Position numbers and translations under genes: made by a program. Below the pieces are notes generated by a model, which searched no databases, was not told the DNA's origin, and saw only the letters and a list, made by a program, of their open reading frames with translations. DNA of 49,100 bases from positions 1 to 49,100 of the forward strand of contig JADZFR010000027.1 of NCBI GenBank assembly GCA_020849795.1. The letters run 5' to 3'. Positions 22,281 to 31,903 of this stretch are shown piece after piece (position 1 is the first letter of the stretch; every line of letters starts with the position of its first letter). The stretch comes from Planctomycetota bacterium. Its GTDB lineage: Bacteria > Planctomycetota > UBA8742 > UBA2392.

Positions 22281-23037
22281 CGATGACCTGCTGATCGCGC
22301 TGCGGGCCGGCGACAGCGGCCTCACGCGTCGCGGCCTGCTTGCGCTGCGCAGCCTGCGCATGCGGCAGCGCGAGATCATGGCGGGCTCGCGCGGCGCCTT
22401 GGTCAAGATTGAGCCTCGGCCCAATGCCCCGTTTCTTGACCTCGGCCAGGTCGGGCGCGACTCGCCGCTTGCCGCGGACTACCACAGCCTGCTGGTGCTG
22501 GAATTGTGCCGCGACTTCCCTGAGCACGCCAAGGCGCTGCAGGCGCTGCTTGACGCGCGCCGCGCCGGCCTTGACCTGTCAATATTGGCCGCGGCACTGT
22601 GGCAGGAGTTCGGCCAGGACGAATTCTTCAAAGCCGCTGAGACACACAACTGTGATCCGCACCTGCTGGCGGCAACGCTCTGGCTTTCACTCAAGCCGCT
22701 GTTTGAGTCCGTGGCCGCGGCGTTTGCGCGGCATTTTGACCTGCCGCAGGACGGCCCCGACTGCCCGGCGTGCGGAGGCCCGCCATGGGCGCGATGCGAT
22801 AAGTTGCTGCGTTGCGCAGTGTGTGAAACCACTTGGCAGGCGGAATTGCCCGGGCCTTGGCGCGACGCCGAGGGCCCACAGCCGCGCGGCGCCAAAAGGC
22901 GCTATCATGCGCAGAACGCACAACGCATCGTTGAATTGGACGAGACGCTGTTCACACAAGCCTTCGACACCGGCCCCTTTATCGAGCTTTTGCAGATACT
23001 CGAGCGGCCATCTGTGGACAGAAGCCCTGTCGCCTAG
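22240..23037 (+). CDS. FdhE-like zinc-ribbon protein
   Basis: A 265-residue protein with a helical N-terminal region and a C-terminal zinc ribbon: C175-x-x-C178, then C192-x-x-C195 (CPACGGPPW, LRCAVCETTWQ). This spacing and the Pro/Trp context resemble FdhE, the accessory protein for formate dehydrogenase export and assembly. FdhE carries more CxxC pairs, and no formate dehydrogenase gene is in the window, so the function may differ. The start is GTG 22240, inside the end of lysA. The downstream lnt gene begins 24 bases after its stop, so lysA, this gene and lnt could form one transcript. Confidence 0.55.
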   Translation: MAKGLHRAKPTRPDDDLLIALRAGDSGLTRRGLLALRSLRMRQREIMAGSRGALVKIEPRPNAPFLDLGQVGRDSPLAADYHSLLVLELCRDFPEHAKALQALLDARRAGLDLSILAAALWQEFGQDEFFKAAETHNCDPHLLAATLWLSLKPLFESVAAAFARHFDLPQDGPDCPACGGPPWARCDKLLRCAVCETTWQAELPGPWRDAEGPQPRGAKRRYHAQNAQRIVELDETLFTQAFDTGPFIELLQILERPSVDRSPVA

Positions 23038-23061
23038 GTTCAATAGCAGTTGCGCGACACC

Positions 23062-24909
23062 ATGCTCAAGGCAAGAGAGATCGAACCGCTCAAGAGTTGG
23101 CCACGCCTGAAGGTGTGGCTGATCGGCATGTTGTCCGCCGTGCTGCTGACCCTGAGCCAGCCGCCGTTCAACGTGCCGCTGGTCGGCTTGATCGCGCTGC
23201 TGCCCCTGTTCGTTGCGCTGCCGCGCATGTCGGCCGGGGGTGCATGGCTGCTGGGCTTTGCGGTCGGCATTCCGTACTACTGGATCGACCAGTGGTGGCT
23301 GGGCCAGATGGTGACTGAGCCGGGCAATGAGTGGATCATTTTCAGCATGTTCGCGTTTGTGGCCACGGCGCAGGCGTGCTTTTACGGCTTTGCTGCGCAG
23401 CAGGTGCGCTGGTTGCTGACGCGCACAGCGGTGTGGCCGATGTGGCTGGTGCCGCTGGTGTGGCTTGGTTTTGAGTTCGCCCACGAGTTCAACACGCCGG
23501 CGCCGTACCCGTGGCTGCCGCTGGGCGTTTCGCTGGCGGACTTTACGGTGTTTGCCCAGACGGCAGACATCTGGGGCCAGTACGGCCTGACGCTGTCTTG
23601 CGTGTTCGTCGCGCTGGGTCTGTCGGCGCCGTTGATGCTGGACGGTGACAAGGCCAAGCTGCGCCTGCACCCTGAAAAGCTGCAGCGCATCGTGTTCCCG
23701 GTGGCGGCAGTGGTGCTGGTGCTCGCGGGAGTCGTCTACGGCACAATCCGGATTCGCCAGATGGATGCGCGTGAAACCGGCGACGGGCCGCTGATAGGGT
23801 GTGTGCAGGGCAACCTGGCGCAGGAAGTAAAAGTGAGCGCCGAGACTGACCGCCTGCCCAGGTCGTACCTCGAGCACCTCCATTGGACCGAGCAGGCCGT
23901 GGAACAGGACGCCGAGCTTGTGTGCTGGGCCGAGACCATGCTGTTCGGAGGCACCACGCGTGAGGGCATGATGCGCGGCGTGCCGGGCGTGGCCGAGCCG
24001 TATTTCAAGGACGGTGTGCCCTCAGAAGAATTGCTGAAAAGCGGCTGGTACACCGGCAACCTGCGCGCGCGCGTGAAGTACCAGTTGAAGACGCCGATGC
24101 TGGTAGGGGCAATCACCGAGATTCCGCCCGAAGAGCGCATCCATGCCTGGAAGAACTACGAAAAAGGACGGGCATACAACACGGCGCTGCAGATGGACGA
24201 ACAGGGGCGCATCGTCAACAGCTACGACAAGCGCTACCTTGTGCCCGGCGGCGAGTACATACCCCTGGAAGACATTGAGATCGCGGGTTGGGCGCCCGTG
24301 CGCGAAATCGTTGAGGGATATTCGCAGGGCTTGCAGGGTTACACCAGCCGCGTTGAGCCCGGCCTGCGCACCACGACGTTTCGTTTGCCAAGCCAGCCCG
24401 AGCGCCTGAAGCAGCGCCCGTGGGCCTACACCGTAAGCATCTGCTACGAGTACGCCTGGCCCGGCTGCTACATTGAGCTGCACGAGAAGCCCGAGCGTTA
24501 TCCGGACTTCCACATCAACATCAGCAACGAGGGTTGGTTCAAGGAAAGTGCCGAGCTTGACCAGGCCGTGGCCTTTTGCCGCATACGCTGCATTGAGTCG
24601 CGAGTGCCCATGGTGCGCGCGACGAACACCGGCATCACGTGCTCGATTGATGCAGCCGGCCGCGTGCGGCAAGTGCTCGTGGTCGACGGCAAGGATCGCG
24701 AAGTTGCGGGCCTGATGCTGGCGCGGCCCGACGTGCTAGAAGACCCGCAGGCGACGATGTTTGTGCTGCTGGTGAACCGCTCGTTGGCCTGGCTTTCCCT
24801 GGCCGTGATGCTGCTGGTGGCCGTAAAGATGCTGGTGGGCCGTGTGCAGGCGCGCGTGCGCCGCAAGCGCGTGCAGCAGGCACAGGCCGGCACCGGGACC
24901 CGGGCATGA
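23062..24909 (+). CDS. lnt: Apolipoprotein N-acyltransferase
   Basis: A 615-residue inner-membrane enzyme that N-acylates the lipid-modified Cys of lipoproteins, a step needed for outer-membrane sorting. About six N-terminal transmembrane segments (residues 10-230) precede a nitrilase-like domain, and a last membrane helix sits near 570-595. The catalytic triad is intact: E291 (CWAETML), K390 (YDKRYLVPGGEYIPL) and C461 (SICYEYAWP). It is about 100 residues longer than E. coli Lnt, mainly from an insertion between the Glu and Lys. ATG 23062 is preferred to TTG 23050. It overlaps the next gene by ATGA. The lipoprotein at 16392 would be a substrate. Confidence 0.9.
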   Translation: MLKAREIEPLKSWPRLKVWLIGMLSAVLLTLSQPPFNVPLVGLIALLPLFVALPRMSAGGAWLLGFAVGIPYYWIDQWWLGQMVTEPGNEWIIFSMFAFVATAQACFYGFAAQQVRWLLTRTAVWPMWLVPLVWLGFEFAHEFNTPAPYPWLPLGVSLADFTVFAQTADIWGQYGLTLSCVFVALGLSAPLMLDGDKAKLRLHPEKLQRIVFPVAAVVLVLAGVVYGTIRIRQMDARETGDGPLIGCVQGNLAQEVKVSAETDRLPRSYLEHLHWTEQAVEQDAELVCWAETMLFGGTTREGMMRGVPGVAEPYFKDGVPSEELLKSGWYTGNLRARVKYQLKTPMLVGAITEIPPEERIHAWKNYEKGRAYNTALQMDEQGRIVNSYDKRYLVPGGEYIPLEDIEIAGWAPVREIVEGYSQGLQGYTSRVEPGLRTTTFRLPSQPERLKQRPWAYTVSICYEYAWPGCYIELHEKPERYPDFHINISNEGWFKESAELDQAVAFCRIRCIESRVPMVRATNTGITCSIDAAGRVRQVLVVDGKDREVAGLMLARPDVLEDPQATMFVLLVNRSLAWLSLAVMLLVAVKMLVGRVQARVRRKRVQQAQAGTGTRA

Positions 24910-26117
24910 AGACGCTGCTCGCAACCATGGTGGCCTTGTGCTGCGTGTGTGTGCACGCGCAGGACGAAGTGCCCTACGCCCGTATTGAAGCCGCGCTGCC
25001 CTACCTGTCGTCGTCGGTGCCTGAGCAACAGTTGAACGCGGAACAACTGGTTGAGCAGGGTGCATCCGCCCATTACGAAGCTCTTGAAAAGGCGCTGCCC
25101 GGAGTCAAGCGACCCGGCCGAGAGCGCCTGCTGCGCATCCTGGCCGATACCGACCACGCCCGGCGCATTCCGATGTGCACGGGCATGCTGTGCGACCGCG
25201 ACGCGCAGCGGACCGAGCGCATGATTGCCTGGCGCGCGCTGCAGAACGTGCGGGCTGAGGACTTGCTCAAAGAAATTGAACAGCGGCTGGCAGCGACCCC
25301 GCTGGACCCCTACGCGACCATGCAGTTGTGCGCATTGCTGGGCACGCTGGCATCGGCCCGCGCGCAGGGTATCGCTGAGAAGCTGCTGGAAGGCGCCGAG
25401 GCTGCCTCGCTGGCCGCATTTGCCGCTGAAGATGCCGCGTTGCGCAGCATTTTTGCCTCCAGCTTCGCTCAGCCGGCCTGGAGCCGTTACCAGACACGCC
25501 GCGCAGACGCCCCCAAGGCCACGCTGAAGGAGTTGCAGGACGCGCTTGATGACCTCGCGCTTCCAAGGGCGGCTGACCGCGCGGCGGCTGATGCCAGGCT
25601 GGGCGAGCTGATCGGCCGTGACGAACGCGTGCTGCTGGCGCTGGCCCGCAGCCCCTGGGTCGAGCGCGCTGCCTTTGCGCTGCGCCGTTTGAAAGGCGAC
25701 CCACCGAAAGAACTGGCACTGGCCGCACAGGCGGTAATGCTTGACCTTGCGACCACCGGCGAGCAAACGGTGGCGTTGCTTGCGATCGACGTTGGCATTG
25801 CCGGCAGGCCGCCCACGGCCGACGAACTGGCGGCGTTGCGCCCGGTGACCGGCGGCGATGCGATTGCGCGGCTGCAGGCGATTCTTGAGGCGATGACCGA
25901 GGGCGGCGACCTGGCCGGGTTGCGCGAACGTAATCTTCGACTATCGGCGCGGCTGCGGCCACTGCTGTTGCGGCGCGGGCCGATGGATGCCGAGGCGCGC
26001 AAGCTTTCTGCTGAGCTGCAGGATGTGCGCCGCCGCCTGTCCGCGCTCGAAAAGACGTGGGAGCAGGGCTGGCGCCGCGAGTTCCAGACCGACATCCTCT
26101 CGTCGCGCGGAAACTGA
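24906..26117 (+). CDS. Exported helical-repeat-like protein of unknown function
   Basis: A 403-residue protein with a signal peptide (residues 1-18, ending VHA|Q) and an Ala/Leu/Arg-rich, almost wholly helical mature part. The pattern of amphipathic helix pairs resembles HEAT/TPR-type solenoids, but no repeat consensus can be fixed by eye. The C-terminal 60 residues look like a coiled coil (LSAELQDVRRRLSALEKTWEQ). The start codon overlaps the lnt stop (ATGA), so it is probably translated with lnt. It may be an envelope scaffold; this is inference. Confidence 0.65.
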   Translation: MKTLLATMVALCCVCVHAQDEVPYARIEAALPYLSSSVPEQQLNAEQLVEQGASAHYEALEKALPGVKRPGRERLLRILADTDHARRIPMCTGMLCDRDAQRTERMIAWRALQNVRAEDLLKEIEQRLAATPLDPYATMQLCALLGTLASARAQGIAEKLLEGAEAASLAAFAAEDAALRSIFASSFAQPAWSRYQTRRADAPKATLKELQDALDDLALPRAADRAAADARLGELIGRDERVLLALARSPWVERAAFALRRLKGDPPKELALAAQAVMLDLATTGEQTVALLAIDVGIAGRPPTADELAALRPVTGGDAIARLQAILEAMTEGGDLAGLRERNLRLSARLRPLLLRRGPMDAEARKLSAELQDVRRRLSALEKTWEQGWRREFQTDILSSRGN

Positions 26118-26118
26118 T

Positions 26119-27306
26119 ATGGCCAAACCTGTGCGCTATGGCCAACCCGAAGGCGACGCCGAGCTGCGTGCCTACGCAGCAATCGTCGCCCAGACCTTTG
26201 CCGGCGATACCCCGAGTTTTGAAGAATGGGTGCGCGCATTCGGCCTCGAAAACCTGCGCATACTGCGCGGCGCAGGCGTCCTTGCCGGCTTGACGATCTA
26301 TCGCATGGGCCAGTTTTTCGGTGGCCGCAGTGTGCCGACGTGGGGCATTGCGGGCGTGGCGGTGCCGCCCGAGTTGCGCGGCGGCGGCTTGGGCCGAGAG
26401 CTGATGGCGGCGAATCTTGCGGAGCAGTTTGAGCACGGGCCTGCGCTTTCTACGCTGTATCCTGCGGTGCCGGAACTGTATCGCAGCCTGGGCTGGGAGT
26501 TTGCGGGCGTGCGCAGTTCATTGCGCATGCGCCTTGCCGACCTGCCGCGCGACAGCGGCGCGATAGAGATTCGCCCGGCGACGATTGCAGACGACGCATT
26601 GATTCGCGACATCTACACCCGCCGGCATCGGCACGAGAACGGGTGCCTCGACCGCAGTGAAAGAATCTGGGAGCGCGTACGCCGCGCCCCGAAAGACACG
26701 CCGGTCGGCGGCTATCTGGCGTTGCGCGATCACACTCCCGTCGGCTACCTGCTGTACCTGCAGAAGCGGGACGTACCGGGGCGGTTCGCGTTTGACATCG
26801 CAGTTCGCGACTTGGTGGCCGTAGATGCCGATGCGGCGCGCGCGATGCTTGCGTTTCTTGCGCGCCATCGCAGCGTTGCGCGCGAGATCACGTTGGTCGC
26901 GTCGCCCCATGACCCGCTGTTGCGCGAGCTGATGCGCACGCAGGAAGTGCCCGCCGAGTCGCAGATGGCGTGGATGCTGCGCATCGTGCGCGTCAAAGAG
27001 GCGCTTGAGGCGCGCGGCTACAACCCCCACGTCGCGGCAAAGCTGCGCATGACACTGCAAGACGACACACTGCCGGGCAACGCAGGGCACTGGTCACTCG
27101 AACTGGCAGACGGGCAGATGCGCGCCACGCAAGGCGGCAAGGGTGGACCCGCGCTGGATGTACGGGGCCTGGCAGCGCTTTACGCGGGCCATCATTCACC
27201 CGCAGAGTTGCGCGCCGCGGGACTTCTGAGCGGCAAAGACGAGGGCGACGCCGCGCTTGCAGCCATGTTCGCCGGGCCGGCGCCGTGGATGCCCGACTTC
27301 TTCTGA
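26119..27306 (+). CDS. Eis-like GNAT acetyltransferase
   Basis: A 395-residue protein with tandem GNAT-type folds and an SCP2-like C-terminal domain, the layout of the Eis family. The acetyl-CoA-binding signature lies in the first domain (GIAGVAVPPELRGGGLGREL, about residues 78-97). The protein ends MPDFF, and in Eis proteins the C-terminal carboxylate takes part in catalysis. Eis enzymes acetylate amines such as aminoglycosides or protein lysines. The substrate here is unknown. ATG 26119 follows the previous stop by one base, so it probably continues the lnt operon. It converges on the polysaccharide cluster. Confidence 0.8.
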   Translation: MAKPVRYGQPEGDAELRAYAAIVAQTFAGDTPSFEEWVRAFGLENLRILRGAGVLAGLTIYRMGQFFGGRSVPTWGIAGVAVPPELRGGGLGRELMAANLAEQFEHGPALSTLYPAVPELYRSLGWEFAGVRSSLRMRLADLPRDSGAIEIRPATIADDALIRDIYTRRHRHENGCLDRSERIWERVRRAPKDTPVGGYLALRDHTPVGYLLYLQKRDVPGRFAFDIAVRDLVAVDADAARAMLAFLARHRSVAREITLVASPHDPLLRELMRTQEVPAESQMAWMLRIVRVKEALEARGYNPHVAAKLRMTLQDDTLPGNAGHWSLELADGQMRATQGGKGGPALDVRGLAALYAGHHSPAELRAAGLLSGKDEGDAALAAMFAGPAPWMPDFF

Positions 27307-27330
27307 GCCAGCGACCATCGTCGCGGGGCA

Positions 27331-29529
27331 TCACCCTTCGCGCCCGGCGTTTTGCAGCACACGGCGGTATACGTCGGCGTATGCGGCTGCCGTTGCGATC
27401 GCGGAAAAGCGCGACGCGTTGACCAGCCCCTTCGCGATCAGCTCTTCGCGCAGGCCCGCGTCGTTCAGCAAGCGGGCAACCGCCTCGCGAATTGCGGCCG
27501 TATCTTCGGGCTGCACCAGCAGCGCGGCCCCGCCGGCGACTTCATCCATGGGTGCGCGGCTGGAAGTGACCACCGGGGTGCCGCAGGCCTGCGCCTCAAT
27601 GATCGGCATGCCGAAGCCCTCATAAGTGGAGGCAAACACCAACAGCCACGCCCTGCGGTAAAGCGCTGCCATGCTTGACACGTCAAGATCATGCAGGACC
27701 TCGTGGTCGAGGTGCTTCAGCAGACGAGCTTGTTCTGCATCGGGTCGGCCAATCACCACGACAAGCGCATTGAGCCCTTGCAGCGCGGGCAGCACTCGCA
27801 AGAGATTCTTGTTTGCGGCTGTTCCGACCAGCAGCACCAGGGGTTTCGACGAGCGCTGTTCAGCACCGGGCGTGAACGCTTGGCCTGCGCAGTTGGGAAT
27901 CACAGCAATGCGATCGGGCGCGATCCCGGCCACGGCTGCCAGTTCATCGCGCGAGAATTCTGAGATGGTCGTGACTTCTGCTGCCCGACGCACCGGCCAT
28001 GCAAACCACAGCTTGCGCAACAGCCAGCGCCGCAGCCCGGACTTGCCGCGCAGCACGCCGCAGTCGTGCACGGTCAGCACTGTGCGCCCGCCTTGCAACG
28101 CCAGGGCGAGGTAGTGGACATCGCCGACGATGTGAAACACATCGGCACGCAGCGACCGCGCCCACAGCAACGAACGCAGCCGCGGGATCAGACCTTGGCT
28201 GGGGTGCGGGCACACTGCAACACGGGCACTCACACCGGCTGGCAAGGCGGCGCGCGTTTGTTCGAACAGCACTTCCATGCTGTGGTGGCCTGCGCCAGGC
28301 CGGCGCTGGATCTGAAGCACATCAGGCGCATGGGCTGGCACCGCGTGTGTCGCCAGGTAGCCGCGCTCAAAGGCGGCAATGCCCCAGCGCGCTTCGGCGT
28401 CTGCACGCCATCTCGCGGCGTCAATGGCGCGCGCCATCTGTGTTTGTGCGGCCTGCGCCAGCGCGCGCACGTCGCCAACCGGCACCGCGCGGCCGTACTC
28501 CAACCCCAACCATTCGCGAATGCCGCCGCAGTCGTAGGCTGCGACAGGGCAGCCTGAGGCGATTGCCTCGGGGCCGACCATGCCCCAGGCTTCATACCAG
28601 CGACTTGGCACCAGCAGACATGAGGCCCCGGCGTACGCCCGGGCGAGAGCAGCGTCATCGCTGTGGCCGTGAAACACCGTGTGTACCCCATGCTGGTGGG
28701 CCAAGATCTCCAGCGAGGGCCGGTCTTGCCCATCACCGTGAATGTGCAACTCGCTGCCGGGGATCAGCGCCGCCGCCAGCACGGCGTCGCGCGCGCCCTT
28801 TGGGCGGCTCAGGCGACCGACAAACAGCAAGCGGTTGGGAACACGTGCACTACTGGCGGAGTGAAGAAGCAATGGCGGGTGCAGTACCGTCGATCGCACG
28901 GCTGCGCCAGTAGTGGCCAAGAACAGGTCGCGCATGGATGCACTGTTGAACACGACACGGTCGGCAATGGCTGCCAGGGCGCGCGTGACCGGCCCGCGCG
29001 TAAACGCCCGCAGCCGCTGCTGCACTGGGAACGCTGTGCCATCGGGTTTCGACATGCAGCCTTCCATGGCATGCACGCCGATGCACATCACGCCAGGCGT
29101 GCGGTCGCAAAGTTTGCCGCTGCGCGGCAAAAATCGGCCCAGTGCCGGGCAGGTCAACTCGGGTGTATGCAGGAAAAGAAGCTGGCGCACGCGACCCTTC
29201 AGCGCGCGCATCAGGTCAAGCGGGGCCAGCCGATGCAACTCGACCCAGTCGGCGGATTCGGCGATGCGGTCGGCAAGCCTGGCAACGCCATTCGCGCGCT
29301 GAAACCATGACACCGGTGACATGGCTTCGCTCAACACCTCCCCGCAAGCCTCCACGGGAAAGCCTTCGAACTCGGTGACACTGCCCGGCGCGTCCTGCGT
29401 GAAGTAGCGAACGGCCAGCCCGAGTCCGCGCTGCACGCGTGCAAGCCGCCGCAGGTACACCTCGGTGCCGCCGCGCGTCAGCAGCGACGGCGTCACGATC
29501 ACCACGCGCGTGCCCGGCAACTCAACCAT
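27331..29529 (-). CDS. Double GT4 glycosyltransferase (fusion)
   Basis: A 732-residue protein made of two GT4-type retaining glycosyltransferases in tandem. The first (about 1-400) has an N-terminal TRGGTE loop and the nucleotide-sugar motif EAWGMVGPE. The second (about 405-730) carries LLVGTAANKNL and EGFGMPIIE. Both have the E-x7-E motif, so both sites look active and could add two successive sugars. ATG 29529 overlaps the previous gene by 8 bases (ATGGTTGA). A longer frame upstream is not coding-like. It is the last gene of the cluster and 24 bases from the convergent Eis-like gene. Confidence 0.88.
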   Translation of the reverse strand: MVELPGTRVVIVTPSLLTRGGTEVYLRRLARVQRGLGLAVRYFTQDAPGSVTEFEGFPVEACGEVLSEAMSPVSWFQRANGVARLADRIAESADWVELHRLAPLDLMRALKGRVRQLLFLHTPELTCPALGRFLPRSGKLCDRTPGVMCIGVHAMEGCMSKPDGTAFPVQQRLRAFTRGPVTRALAAIADRVVFNSASMRDLFLATTGAAVRSTVLHPPLLLHSASSARVPNRLLFVGRLSRPKGARDAVLAAALIPGSELHIHGDGQDRPSLEILAHQHGVHTVFHGHSDDAALARAYAGASCLLVPSRWYEAWGMVGPEAIASGCPVAAYDCGGIREWLGLEYGRAVPVGDVRALAQAAQTQMARAIDAARWRADAEARWGIAAFERGYLATHAVPAHAPDVLQIQRRPGAGHHSMEVLFEQTRAALPAGVSARVAVCPHPSQGLIPRLRSLLWARSLRADVFHIVGDVHYLALALQGGRTVLTVHDCGVLRGKSGLRRWLLRKLWFAWPVRRAAEVTTISEFSRDELAAVAGIAPDRIAVIPNCAGQAFTPGAEQRSSKPLVLLVGTAANKNLLRVLPALQGLNALVVVIGRPDAEQARLLKHLDHEVLHDLDVSSMAALYRRAWLLVFASTYEGFGMPIIEAQACGTPVVTSSRAPMDEVAGGAALLVQPEDTAAIREAVARLLNDAGLREELIAKGLVNASRFSAIATAAAYADVYRRVLQNAGREG

Positions 29530-30676
29530 CGCCCCTCGCAAGCACCTGCCGCCATGCGGCGCGAAATGCTGTGTCGCTGCAATGCTCGCGAACATGCGCG
29601 TGCGCGGCTTTGCCCATCGCCGCCAGCGCGCCCCGATGTTTCGACAGACGCTCAATCGCGTCGGCGGCTTGCTTCACAAGTTCAGTTTCAGGTTCCGGGT
29701 CGAGCAGGATGCCGTTCAAGCCCGGCTTGACCTGTTCCGGGATGGCGCCGACGCCGGGCACCAAAGGTACACAGCCTTGCGCCATCGCCTCCAGCATCGC
29801 CATCGGCAGGCCTTCGCGCGAAGACGTCAGCAGCAGGAAGTGCGCTTGCGCGTAGTGTTGCTGCAGGGCCGCCGCTTCGGTGACCAGGCCGACTAGCCGG
29901 CAGTTCGCGCCGGGAGCTTCGGCGAGCGTGATGTCGCCAACCAGTGTGAACACGGCGTCAATGCCCCGGCGCGCAACCTCGGCTGCCACCAGTGTCACCA
30001 GGTGCACGCGCTTCTCAGGCGTAGAGCGCCCCACATACAGAACGCGCAGCGGACCTTCCCGCGCCTTTGCGGTCGGCAGGTCCGGCACTGGTACGCCGTT
30101 GGGAATCACCACGATGCGCTCGGACAAGCCCGGCGCGCAACCGAAGGCGGCATAGAGGGATGCAAACTCGTCCTTGATCCGCTGCGACAACACCACGCGC
30201 GCGTCAAGCCGATCCACATATGGCAGGCTGAAGTGCTCGAACTCGACGCCGAAGTTGTGGATCAAGTCCACGCAGCGCACGTCCCGGCGCAGGCGCGGCA
30301 ACATCCGGTAGAAGAAGTGGCTGAATGCACCCAGCACCACGGCGCTTCGCGCGCGGTTGATCTCCGCCGCCATGCGGGCCTCGTTGAAATATTCGCGCAC
30401 ACGCGATCGCACGCGCCCATGAATTTGCAGCGTCTTGCCGTGTGCCTCGTACAGAGGCAACAGGCTGGCATCGCGTGTCACTTCGGTGAATACCACGACA
30501 GGTTTGCGGTCGGCCACGGCTTCGACAATCTGGGCATGCACGCGTTCCGCGCCGCCCATGCCGGGCGTGGCAAAAAAGCAGAACACGCTGCGCTCGCGCC
30601 AGCGCGACGAAAGTGCGCCCGTCAACCAGCCCGGCGGCGCAAGCAATGCCCGGCCCAGCCACGCCAGTGGGTTCAC
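29522..30676 (-). CDS. GT4 glycosyltransferase
   Basis: A 384-residue GT-B fold glycosyltransferase of family GT4. Seen: PGMGGAERVHAQI near the N-terminus, VIPNGVPVP, RVLYVGRSTPEKRV and EGLPMAMLEAMAQG with the E-x7-E motif. It would add a sugar from a nucleotide donor to a lipid-linked glycan on the cytoplasmic side. GTG 30676 overlaps the upstream stop as GTGA. The in-frame ATG further 5' lies inside the previous gene and is less likely. Confidence 0.87.
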   Translation of the reverse strand: MNPLAWLGRALLAPPGWLTGALSSRWRERSVFCFFATPGMGGAERVHAQIVEAVADRKPVVVFTEVTRDASLLPLYEAHGKTLQIHGRVRSRVREYFNEARMAAEINRARSAVVLGAFSHFFYRMLPRLRRDVRCVDLIHNFGVEFEHFSLPYVDRLDARVVLSQRIKDEFASLYAAFGCAPGLSERIVVIPNGVPVPDLPTAKAREGPLRVLYVGRSTPEKRVHLVTLVAAEVARRGIDAVFTLVGDITLAEAPGANCRLVGLVTEAAALQQHYAQAHFLLLTSSREGLPMAMLEAMAQGCVPLVPGVGAIPEQVKPGLNGILLDPEPETELVKQAADAIERLSKHRGALAAMGKAAHAHVREHCSDTAFRAAWRQVLARGDG

Positions 30677-31893
30677 AGGCCCATCTCCCGCCGGATGACC
30701 TCGGCTGAAGTGTTCCAATCAAAGGGCTGCATGGCGCGGGCGAGTGCGGCACGGTCGAAGTCGGCAAACGTCGCCGGATCCGACAGTGCGCTCGCCCAGG
30801 CCTGCACAGTGCCGTCCCCGGCAAACCTGACGTTGGGAAAGGCCAGGCGCTGCAATTCGCGCAGGGGGCTGCACAACATCGGCTTGGCGCAGTAACTGAA
30901 CTCGATCACGTTGAGCGGCGTGGCATCGTGCGTCAGGGGACGAAGATCGTAGGGATGCACGCCGGCGTCGCACGCACGAAAGTACGCCGGCACTTCGTCG
31001 GGGGGCACGGGACCGATGCTCCAGACACCCTGCTCATGGCCGATCCCGCGGCCGGAATTGAGTTTCTCTGATCCGGGGCCGACGAGGAGCAACGCCAACT
31101 CGGGGCGCGCTTGCCGCGCTGTGGCAAATGCGGCAAGCAGCGTTCGGGTGCCCACAAATTCCATGTTGTGGTTTCCGACAAAGCCGATCACGAATCGGCC
31201 TGACAGGCCCAGGCGCTCACGAACCTTGTCACCGTCATGGTCGGTGACTCGCGCGAAGCGAGCCGTCGGCGCGGCATTCGGTGCCCAGACTGCCTGCCGA
31301 CCTGTAAGCAGTTCCGCGTGTTCGCACAGGCTGTGGCTGCTGCCGCTGAGCGTGTCGGCGTTGCGCATGGCCTGGCGCAGAAACGCGCGGCGGGAGCGGC
31401 CCACGAAGCTGTCAGGCCACTCGTCGTGAAAGTTGTCGACGACGTCGAAGTGAACGTGATAGTCGCGCCTGGCGCGTGGCGGCGGCAAGAAAAAGAACGG
31501 GCTGCTGAGAAAGACATGCGTGCAGCGAAAGCGCTGCAAAGCACCTTCAAGTTTGCGCTGGTTGAAGCCAGCGGCAAGCCGGTTCCAAAAAGGCCCGTTT
31601 GCCCCGGCAATGCGCATGCGAAAGCGTGTAAGCGAACCCTCCTCAATTACGCGTGTCGCGCAGTTCCAGAGCTTCGCGCGCATGCGCAGCTTGCCCATGA
31701 ATCCCTGCGTGGTGCGTGGCAGGGCGTCGCTGCGGTCGAGCGCGAACACGTCAGAGTGCTCGGCAAAGCACTTGGCCAACTCCACTTCGCGCACACGCAC
31801 GTCTAGCGAAAACATCATACGCCCAATCCAGAGCACCCGCGCCCGTGTGCTCGCGGGACTGACTGCCATTTCGGTGTTAGCCGGTAGATTCAA
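30673..31893 (-). CDS. GT4-like glycosyltransferase
   Basis: A 406-residue GT-B fold protein. The C-terminal half has FVIGFVGNHN, LLLVGPG and THDATPLNVIEFSYCAKPML, a GT4-like donor site in which the first Glu of the usual E-x7-E is replaced. Expected role is sugar transfer in surface polysaccharide synthesis. The start is uncertain: TTG 31893 has GAGG five bases before it, and ATG 31869 has no clear ribosome binding site. It lies 10 bases after the GT4-GT2 gene and overlaps the following one. Confidence 0.8.
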   Translation of the reverse strand: MNLPANTEMAVSPASTRARVLWIGRMMFSLDVRVREVELAKCFAEHSDVFALDRSDALPRTTQGFMGKLRMRAKLWNCATRVIEEGSLTRFRMRIAGANGPFWNRLAAGFNQRKLEGALQRFRCTHVFLSSPFFFLPPPRARRDYHVHFDVVDNFHDEWPDSFVGRSRRAFLRQAMRNADTLSGSSHSLCEHAELLTGRQAVWAPNAAPTARFARVTDHDGDKVRERLGLSGRFVIGFVGNHNMEFVGTRTLLAAFATARQARPELALLLVGPGSEKLNSGRGIGHEQGVWSIGPVPPDEVPAYFRACDAGVHPYDLRPLTHDATPLNVIEFSYCAKPMLCSPLRELQRLAFPNVRFAGDGTVQAWASALSDPATFADFDRAALARAMQPFDWNTSAEVIRREMGL

Positions 31894-31903
31894 TGTGGCC
31901 TCA

